Source: Microbulbifer aggregans (GTDB lineage: Bacteria > Pseudomonadota > Gammaproteobacteria > Pseudomonadales > Cellvibrionaceae). From it: a DNA stretch of 64,000 bases. The position numbers and the translations under genes were made by a program. Positions 58,379-64,000 of the stretch are shown here, piece by piece. How positions within the stretch are numbered: the first letter of the stretch is position 1; each line of letters starts with the position of its first letter. The notes beneath the pieces are model-generated. The model worked only from the letters and a program-made list of their open reading frames with translations, was not told the origin of the DNA and made no database searches. Location: the NCBI RefSeq assembly GCF_001750105.1, contig NZ_CP014143.1, positions 2,511,501 to 2,575,500 of the forward strand. The letters run 5' to 3'.

Positions 58379-59344
58379 CTTGGCGCGGACGGTGGTCCGG
58401 TACTCGCTCGGGGTAGTGGAGAGGAATTTCTTGAACAGGGCGGTGAAATGGCCCATGTCCTGGTAGCCCACTTTCTCGGCGATTTCATTTACCGACAAGT
58501 TGCTGGACTGCAGTAGCTCCCGTGCCATATCCACCCGCACATTCTGCAGGTACTGCAAGGGCGTCTGCCCTGTGGCCAGCTTGAAGCGTCGGTTAAACGA
58601 GCGCACGCTCATTTCAAACTGCTTGGCCACTTCGCTCAGGCGCACTTCCTCCGCACAGTGTTGCCGCAGCCAGGTTTGTGCCTCGACGATTTCTTCGTCC
58701 GGGTGCAGGTGCACCGCGCCCTCCGAATAGGCAATCTCCTCAAAGGGGCGGCGGATTTCATGGGAAAAGTTACGCTCCACATGACTCGCCACCGAGGGGC
58801 CGAATAGCTGGCGGATCAGGTAGACCGTAACGTCGGCCAGCGAGTTGACGCTGGCAGCGCAGAAGAGCTTGTCGGCCTGAGTGATGAAATACTGCCGCTT
58901 CAGTTTGATTTGCGGGTAGTCTCGACTAAACCGCTCGAAATAGTGCCAGTGCGTGGTGGCGGGCTTGCCATCGAGTAGTCCTGCTTCGGCCAGAAAACAG
59001 ACACCGGTACCCACCGCGCAGATCGCGGCGCCTTTCTCGGCTTGTTGTTGCAGCCAGGCCAGCAGGGGCCCACTGCGCCGCAGGGCGGGGCGGGGGTTTC
59101 GCCACAGCGTGGGAAGGTAGATGATATCGCTGTCTGGCGCGTCGGCCAGAGCCACATCCGGCTGCAGCGGAAAGCCGGAGCGGGTGGATACGGCATTCCC
59201 ATCCAGACTCGCCGTCACGAGCCGCAATGTCTCTTTCTGCCCCTCTACCCGTGCGCGGCTCTCGGCGCCCCGCAGCATCTCCAGGGGCAGCATGGTGCCA
59301 GTGGTCAGCATCTCGTCGATCAGGAAAAAAGTGACTGTTCGCAT
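58358..59344 (-). CDS. GlxA-type AraC transcriptional regulator (DJ-1/PfpI + HTH)
   Basis: A 328-residue regulator. An N-terminal DJ-1/PfpI-like domain (about 1-180: VTFFLIDEMLTTGTMLPLEML, then AICAVGTGVCFLAEAGLLDGKPATTHWHYFERF) has a cysteine at the nucleophile-elbow position (AVGTGVCFLAEAGL). The C-terminal AraC HTH pair (about 225-320) is VAKQFEMSVRSFNRRFKLATGQTPLQYLQNVRV and VNEIAEKVGYQDMGHFTALFKKFLSTTPSEYR. GlxA regulators often respond to quaternary amines or arginine-derived compounds. It is divergent from fabY (144 bases apart). ATG 59344 has GGAGAAG upstream. Confidence 0.9.
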   Translation of the reverse strand: MRTVTFFLIDEMLTTGTMLPLEMLRGAESRARVEGQKETLRLVTASLDGNAVSTRSGFPLQPDVALADAPDSDIIYLPTLWRNPRPALRRSGPLLAWLQQQAEKGAAICAVGTGVCFLAEAGLLDGKPATTHWHYFERFSRDYPQIKLKRQYFITQADKLFCAASVNSLADVTVYLIRQLFGPSVASHVERNFSHEIRRPFEEIAYSEGAVHLHPDEEIVEAQTWLRQHCAEEVRLSEVAKQFEMSVRSFNRRFKLATGQTPLQYLQNVRVDMARELLQSSNLSVNEIAEKVGYQDMGHFTALFKKFLSTTPSEYRTTVRAKLFRVNT

Positions 59345-59488
59345 TACTTCTCCACCACTTGAGGCCCATTTGGCCAGATAATCAATTTTGCTGGCCAGTA
59401 TGTCCATAACCCGGCCGAATCGCCACCCCCTAAACTGACTTCCGCTCAAATTTGGTCGAAATTTTGTCAGCTTTTGCTGGAGGTCAGG

Positions 59489-61345
59489 ATGCAGCGCCTT
59501 CCCGTTATCACCGCTTTTGGTGGATTCAATCCCGCTGGACGCAGTTCCTTTCACCGTGGCTACAAGCGCCTGGTGCTGGACAAGCTCGGCGGTGCTGAGC
59601 GAGGAGATGTGCTGGCAGATCTGGCCTCTCTGATGGGCTTGCGCAGCGGCCCGGAAGCGGATTTGCCCCTCGATGAAGCCACAGAGCGTAAGGTGCTCGA
59701 ATCCACTCTCGTCCGCGAGCTGGAAGCGCGCTTTTACGACTACCGCAAGTGCCATTTTCATCAGCCGGCCGATTTGACCAATGCGGGAGGCATGACGTTT
59801 GAAATGGCAGCCCGCCAGTTGCCGGATCCTATCCCTGCAGACTGGCAGGTTGAGTCACTCGGTGAAGGGCGTGTGCGCGTCCGCTGCAGCAACCTGTCGG
59901 TGATGCTCGATAGCTATCGGGAGATTGCGGTTGCCTCGGCCGGGCAGTTGCCCACCGGCTTCGAGCCGGGCGAGCGCTACAATTCCCGCTTCCATCCCCG
60001 CGGCCTGCAACTTGCAATCCTCGGTGCCTCTGATGCCGTGCAATCCATGGGACTTGATTGGGACAAGGTGGTCTCGAAGGTGGGGCCGGAAGCAGTCTCC
60101 GTATACGCCAGCTCGGCCATGAGCCAGCTCGATCCCTACGGTAACGGAGGGCTCCTGCAGTCGCGCCTTCGAGGTAACCGGGTCAGCTCGAAGCAGCTGG
60201 CGCTGGGCCTGACCAGCATGCCCGCTGACTTCGTCAATGCCTATGTCCTGGGTAGCGTCGGCACCACCGGTGCCGTCGCCGGGGCCTGCGCCACCTACCT
60301 GTATAACTTGCGTGCTGCGGTCGAGGATATTCGCAGCGGGCGGGCCAGGGTGGCGGTGGTCGGTGCGGCTGAAGCACCGCTGGTTCCGGAGGTGGTGGAC
60401 GGTTATACCACCATGGGAGCCCTGGCCAGTATCGATGGCCTGCGCAAGCTGTTCCCCGGTGATATCGATTACCGGCGTGCCAGCAGGCCGTTTGGTGACA
60501 ACTGCGGTTTCACCCTCGGCGAGGGTACCCAGTGGGCAATATTGATGGACGATGCACTGGCGCTGGAGCTGGGTGCGAACATTCACGGCGCGGTGGCGAA
60601 TGTATTCGTGAACGCCGATGGGACCAAGAAATCCATTTCCGCTCCGGGGCCGGGTAATTACCTGACCGTTGCCCGGGCAATGTCGGAAACCCGTGCGATC
60701 CTCGGCGAGGAGAGCCTGCGCCAGAGGAGTTTCGTCCAGGCGCACGGTTCAAGCACGCCGCAGAATCGGGTGACCGAGTCGGCGATCTTTGATCGTCTTG
60801 CCGGTGCCTTTGGTATCGAGAGCTGGCCGGTGTGTGCGGTAAAGGCCTACCTGGGCCACACGGTGGCCGCTGCCAGCGGTGACCAGCTGATTACCAGTCT
60901 GGGTATTTTTGACAAGGGCATTCTGCCGGGAATCACTACCATCGAGCAGCTCGCTGACGATGTGCATCACGCGCACCTGGATATTGCTCTGGAGCATCGC
61001 GAGCGGGATCCGGAGTCCCTTGATGTGGCCTTCCTCAATTCGAAAGGCTTTGGTGGCAACAATGCCACCGCCAGTGTGTTTTCTCCCCACGTGGTGCGCC
61101 GGATGCTGGCAAAGCGTCACGGTGAGCGCGCGATGAGCAGCCATGCAGGTCTCAACGAGGGAGTTCGCGAGAGTGCCCTCGAGTACGACGCCAGGGTCAA
61201 GCGCGGTGACCTCAACGCCATCTACCGGTTTGGCGAGGGTCTCGTCAACGAGGACGAGATCCGGCTCTCGGACCAGCAAGTGGCGCTGCCCGGATATCCT
61301 GAGGTGACTTTGCCGGCGGACAACCCCTTCGACGACATGGTCTGA
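59489..61345 (+). CDS. fabY: Beta-ketoacyl-ACP synthase FabY
   Basis: A 618-residue ketoacyl synthase of the FabY class, which in Pseudomonas aeruginosa condenses acetyl-CoA with malonyl-ACP to start fatty-acid synthesis in place of FabH. The start MQRLPVITAFGGFNPAGRSSFH and the length match that family. Catalytic residues: Cys267 in GACATYLYN, His in QAHGSSTPQ (about 417) and His in YLGHTVAAAS (about 456). ATG 59489 lies five bases from GGAGG. It is divergent from the GlxA-type regulator. Confidence 0.92.
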   Translation: MQRLPVITAFGGFNPAGRSSFHRGYKRLVLDKLGGAERGDVLADLASLMGLRSGPEADLPLDEATERKVLESTLVRELEARFYDYRKCHFHQPADLTNAGGMTFEMAARQLPDPIPADWQVESLGEGRVRVRCSNLSVMLDSYREIAVASAGQLPTGFEPGERYNSRFHPRGLQLAILGASDAVQSMGLDWDKVVSKVGPEAVSVYASSAMSQLDPYGNGGLLQSRLRGNRVSSKQLALGLTSMPADFVNAYVLGSVGTTGAVAGACATYLYNLRAAVEDIRSGRARVAVVGAAEAPLVPEVVDGYTTMGALASIDGLRKLFPGDIDYRRASRPFGDNCGFTLGEGTQWAILMDDALALELGANIHGAVANVFVNADGTKKSISAPGPGNYLTVARAMSETRAILGEESLRQRSFVQAHGSSTPQNRVTESAIFDRLAGAFGIESWPVCAVKAYLGHTVAAASGDQLITSLGIFDKGILPGITTIEQLADDVHHAHLDIALEHRERDPESLDVAFLNSKGFGGNNATASVFSPHVVRRMLAKRHGERAMSSHAGLNEGVRESALEYDARVKRGDLNAIYRFGEGLVNEDEIRLSDQQVALPGYPEVTLPADNPFDDMV

Positions 61346-61419
61346 GCCTGCGAGCGGGGGCGTTCCCCGCCGCGGACACTTGGCGTAGACTGTAGGCTTC
61401 TCGGGATTGAGGGGTGATT

Positions 61420-62025
61420 ATGGCGGGCAGGGATTCGCTACCGCAGCCTCCGGAGCAGAGCCCTGGCGATACCGGGGCTGGCGACGACGTCGGCGTGCGC
61501 CTGAAGGCAGTGCGCAAACTGTATGGCTGGTCTCAGCGTCAGCTGGCTGGCCGTGCCGGTGTCACCAATGCCACCATCTCTCTGATCGAGCAGGGGCGTG
61601 TCAGCCCCTCTGTCGGCTCCCTGAAAAAGGTGCTCGACGGAATTCCAATCTCCCTTTCCGACTTCTTTACCCTGCAGCTCGATGGCAATCCGCAGGTGTT
61701 TTTCCGTGCAAAAGAAATGCCCAGGGTGGGAGAGGGTTCTATTGAGCAACGCCTTCTGGCCCCCGACAACGAAGAGCCCAGCCTGTCGCTGCTGTACGAA
61801 ACCTATCCCCCCGGATCGGATACCGGGCCCGAACTGCTCACTGGTGAAGGCGATGTGGGGGGAGTCGTCATTTCCGGGCGACTGGAAGTGACCGTTGCGG
61901 GTGAGTCGGCGGTGCTGGGTCCCGGGGATGGTTATTGTTTCAGCAGTTGCCGTCCGCATCGATTTCGTAATCCCGGCGAGGTCGATTGTGTGCTGGTGAG
62001 CGCCAAGTCTCATCCCATTGTCTGA
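61420..62025 (+). CDS. XRE-family regulator with C-terminal cupin domain
   Basis: A 201-residue regulator. The HTH_3/XRE domain (about 28-82) has VGVRLKAVRKLYGWSQRQLAGRAGVTNATISLIEQGRVSPSVGSLKKVLDGI. The C-terminal cupin_2 (about 125-198) has ETYPPGSDTGPELLTGEGDVGGVVISGRLEVTVAGESAVLGPGDGYCFSSCRPHRFRN. Such PuuR/HipB-cupin regulators bind small amines or acids in the cupin. ATG 61420 lies about six bases after GAGGGG. The target genes are not evident. Confidence 0.9.
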   Translation: MAGRDSLPQPPEQSPGDTGAGDDVGVRLKAVRKLYGWSQRQLAGRAGVTNATISLIEQGRVSPSVGSLKKVLDGIPISLSDFFTLQLDGNPQVFFRAKEMPRVGEGSIEQRLLAPDNEEPSLSLLYETYPPGSDTGPELLTGEGDVGGVVISGRLEVTVAGESAVLGPGDGYCFSSCRPHRFRNPGEVDCVLVSAKSHPIV

Positions 62026-62116
62026 CCTTCCCTGGGAAAATCAGTATAAAAGGCAATGGGTGCGCCAAGCGGGTGATGGCCTTCGTCAGCTGCATGTAGA
62101 CTGTTGCCGCGGTGCG

Positions 62117-62148
62117 TTGAGCGCCTTCCCCTTCCTGTGTGCGCTCAA
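62117..62148. repeat. 8-bp inverted repeat upstream of fadB
   Basis: TTGAGCGC (62117-62124) and GCGCTCAA (62141-62148) are perfect inverted copies 16 bases apart. It could be an operator or the end of the XRE transcript; there is no T-run. The whole spacer 62026-62465 contains no gene. Confidence 0.4.
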
Positions 62149-62196
62149 TAATTGAACTCAGGCGTGACCATCGCCATCTGATTTGTAAGAAATGGT

Positions 62197-62216
62197 ATTC
62201 AAACAGACGTTTGAAT
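62197..62216. promoter_or_regulatory. PsrA-type operator ahead of fadB
   Basis: ATTCAAAC and GTTTGAAT are perfect inverted arms around AGAC. The core CAAAC-N4-GTTTG is the PsrA/fatty-acid TetR consensus (C/G-AAAC-N2-4-GTTT-G/C). It lies five bases upstream of a TATACT -10 (62222-62227), so a bound repressor would block the fadB promoter. Confidence 0.7.
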
Positions 62217-62302
62217 CTGGCTATACTAGGGCTTTGCTGACCGCCAGAACCTATTTCGTCATTCCCTGATGAAATTATGTTCACTGGCGGTGAGCATCGG
62301 GT

Positions 62303-62321
62303 TATTCGCCGGGAGCGAATA
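62303..62321. repeat. Dispersed copy of the tRNA-array hairpin in the fadB leader
   Basis: Arms TATTCGC/GCGAATA with loop CGGGA. Its 17-base core is identical to the reverse complement of the hairpins at 9501-9521 and 11010-11030. It lies in the ~240-base region between the predicted fadB promoter and ATG. Confidence 0.6.
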
Positions 62322-62465
62322 GGCTGGTGATCCCGGCCAGAAGCAGCGCCACCAGACGGGATCTGTCGAGGCAGTATCCGGGATCTCGCCGCGAACAGGT
62401 GAGGTCAGTGGTGAATAAAACTCCGACCCCGGGCATTTCCTGCCCAGAGCAAAAGAGGTCATTCA

Positions 62466-64000
62466 ATGTTATTTAGTGGCAAAGCGCTATCGGTGCAGAT
62501 GCTGGACAGTGGCATCGCCGAACTCAACTTCGATCTGAAGGATGAGTCAGTCAATAAATTCAACCGACTCACCGTTTCCGAATTTTCCCAGGCGCTGGAT
62601 GCGATCGAGGCCGCAGACGGTGTAAAAGGTGTGCTGCTTACCAGTGGCAAGGGCGTCTTTATTGTCGGCGCCGACATCACCGAGTTTGGCGACGCTTTCT
62701 CCGCCGGCCCGGAGGGCGTGGCGGACCTGATGAACAAGAACAACGAGAATATCAACCGTCTCGAAGATCTGCCGGTTCCAAGCGTTGTCGCCATCAATGG
62801 TTACGCGCTCGGCGGTGGTTTCGAAGTCTGCCTGGGCTGCGATTACCGTGTCATGGGTGACAAGGCCAAGGTCGGGTTGCCGGAAGTGAAGCTGGGCCTG
62901 ATTCCGGGCTGGGGCGGCACCGTGCGCCTGCCGCGTATTTGTGGTGTCGACGTGGCTGCCGAGTGGATTGCTGCGGGCAAGGAACAGAAGCCGGATGCTG
63001 CACTGACCGCACACGCTGTTGATGCGGTTGTTGCCAATGACAACCTGAAAGAAGCTGCCCTGAGCCTACTGCAGCGCGCCATTGATGGTGAGCTGGATTT
63101 CAAGGCGCGTCGCGAGATCAAGAAGTCACCAATCCCGCTGAATGATACCGAAGCGCTGATGGCTTTCTTCACCACCAAAGCTTTTGTCGGCGCACAGGCC
63201 GGGCGCAATTATCCGTCGCCGGTCAAGGCGGTAGAGTCCATTGAGCAAGGCTACAAAGTGGGCCGCGACGAGGCCCTGAAAATCGAGCAGCAGAAGTTCA
63301 TCGAGTGCGCCCAGACTGACACTGCCGAGTCCCTGGTCGGCCTGTTCCTGAACGACCAGAAAATTGGCAAGGTTGCCAAGACCTGGGAGAAGAAAGCCGA
63401 CAAGAAAATCGAGCGTGCCGCGGTTCTGGGAGCGGGCATCATGGGTGGCGGAATCGCCTACCAGTCTGCCTACAAGGGCACGCCCATCAAGATGAAAGAT
63501 ATCGACCAGAAGGGCATCGATCTCGGTCTTAAGGAGGCCGGCAAGCTGCTGTCCAAAATGGTCGAGCGTGGACGCATGACGCCGGAAAAGATGGCCGAGG
63601 TGCTGAATCGCATTGAGCCGACCCTGAGCTATGACGGTTTCGATAATATCGACGTGATTGTTGAGGCCGTGGTCGAGAACAAAAAGGTTAAGCACGCGGT
63701 GTTGACCGAAGTGGAAGACAAGGTAACCGAGGACACCATCATTGCCTCGAACACTTCCACGATTTCCATCGACTCTCTGGCGGAGCCGCTGAAGCGCCCG
63801 GAAAACTTCCTCGGAATGCACTTCTTCAACCCGGTGCACAAGATGCCGTTGGTAGAGGTTATTCGTGGAGAGAAAACTTCCGACAACGCCGTGGCCCGTG
63901 TCGTTGCCTATGCGAACAAAATGGGCAAGAAAGCCATCGTTGTGCGCGACTGCCCCGGATTCCTGGTAAATCGGGTTCTGTTCCCGTATTTCGCCGGCTT
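62466..64000 (+). CDS. fadB: Fatty acid oxidation complex alpha subunit FadB (5' part; runs off the window)
   Basis: The first 511 codons of the multifunctional beta-oxidation protein. The enoyl-CoA hydratase domain has the oxyanion loop [13 protein letters not shown], the acid/base Glu in GGGFEVCLG and the second Glu in [16 protein letters not shown] linker follows, then the 3-hydroxyacyl-CoA dehydrogenase NAD fold [15 protein letters not shown] and [12 protein letters not shown], and [15 protein letters not shown]. The end of the dehydrogenase domain and the stop lie beyond 64000; fadA would be expected next. ATG 62466 has AGAGG 6 bases upstream. With FadD and the acyl-CoA dehydrogenase in this window it covers most of beta-oxidation. 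Confidence 0.96.
   Translation, partial: MLFSGKALSVQMLDSGIAELNFDLKDESVNKFNRLTVSEFSQALDAIEAADGVKGVLLTSGKGVFIVGADITEFGDAFSAGPEGVADLMNKNNENINRLEDLPVPSVVAINGYALGGGFEVCLGCDYRVMGDKAKVGLPEVKLGLIPGWGGTVRLPRICGVDVAAEWIAAGKEQKPDAALTAHAVDAVVANDNLKEAALSLLQRAIDGELDFKARREIKKSPIPLNDTEALMAFFTTKAFVGAQAGRNYPSPVKAVESIEQGYKVGRDEALKIEQQKFIECAQTDTAESLVGLFLNDQKIGKVAKTWEKKADKKIERAAVLGAGIMGGGIAYQSAYKGTPIKMKDIDQKGIDLGLKEAGKLLSKMVERGRMTPEKMAEVLNRIEPTLSYDGFDNIDVIVEAVVENKKVKHAVLTEVEDKVTEDTIIASNTSTISIDSLAEPLKRPENFLGMHFFNPVHKMPLVEVIRGEKTSDNAVARVVAYANKMGKKAIVVRDCPGFLVNRVLFPYFAG

Noticed and set aside
59489-61345. Polyketide synthase or other biosynthetic cluster around the ketoacyl synthase
   Set aside because: Single-domain FabY with housekeeping neighbours; no acyltransferase, carrier protein or tailoring genes.

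Overview
The window looks like the chromosome of a marine-type, high-G+C gammaproteobacterium. The best guess is Cellvibrionales, near Microbulbifer. This rests on the combination of System I cytochrome c maturation, FabY-type ketoacyl synthase, a PsrA-like operator ahead of fadB, IbpA with a ROSE-type leader, ZipA, YcjX/YcjF and CsdA-CsdE/TcdA. The genus is inference; the class is well supported. No phage, plasmid, insertion sequence or CRISPR array was seen, and nearly every gene is intact. The exceptions are the two genes cut by the window ends (an ATP-binding protein at the left, fadB at the right).

Layout. 1-1128: end of an ATPase-domain gene and a 2OG-Fe(II) oxygenase. 1187-13422: cytochrome c biogenesis, with ccmABCDEFG (1187-6691) separated from ccmHI (11664-13422) by about 5 kb. 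That gap holds yigZ, an OsmC protein, a double-hotdog thioesterase, a DUF4197 lipoprotein and two near-identical tRNA-Asp/tRNA-Val pairs, each with its own promoter, terminator and degenerate repeat array. 13548-23098: smc, zipA, ligA, two unknown genes and fumC. 23148-28915: two small membrane proteins, an AraC regulator, then acyl-CoA dehydrogenase, an SCP2-like protein and fadD. 29102-34390: PsiE, two zinc peptidases (M28, M14) and two small lipoproteins. 34398-40551: a heme-dependent N-demethylase family protein, a divergent AraC regulator and a compact monooxygenase/transporter/epimerase/SDR operon. 40781-48867: Hsp20, LysE exporter, YjjV, a CsdA-CsdE fusion converging on TcdA, a DCC protein, SlyD, a globin-like protein, HIT and an adhesin-like beta-repeat protein. 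49051-54870: YcjX/YcjF, an SRPBCC protein, a periplasmic unknown, glutathione reductase and a ribosome hibernation factor. 55350-64000: a periplasmic coiled-coil protein, ThpR, IbpA, a methyltransferase, a GlxA-type regulator, FabY, an XRE-cupin regulator and fadB.

How the genes fit together. The Ccm proteins export and carry heme (CcmABCDE), reduce apocytochrome thiols (CcmG, CcmH) and ligate heme (CcmF, CcmH, CcmI). The fatty-acid theme recurs: acyl-CoA dehydrogenase, FadD and FadB for beta-oxidation, FabY for initiation of synthesis, and a perfect PsrA-type operator ahead of fadB. CsdA-CsdE and TcdA, side by side, point to cyclic t6A tRNA modification. The most unusual non-coding structure is the tRNA neighbourhood (9100-11485): seven 21-bp hairpins, some with compensatory arm changes, plus a copy of the same hairpin core in the fadB leader. 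The most interesting protein-coding unit of unknown substrate is the AraC-controlled operon at 36409-40551.

Limits: all calls come from reading the sequence and remembered family features. No database search, structure prediction or statistical test was run.
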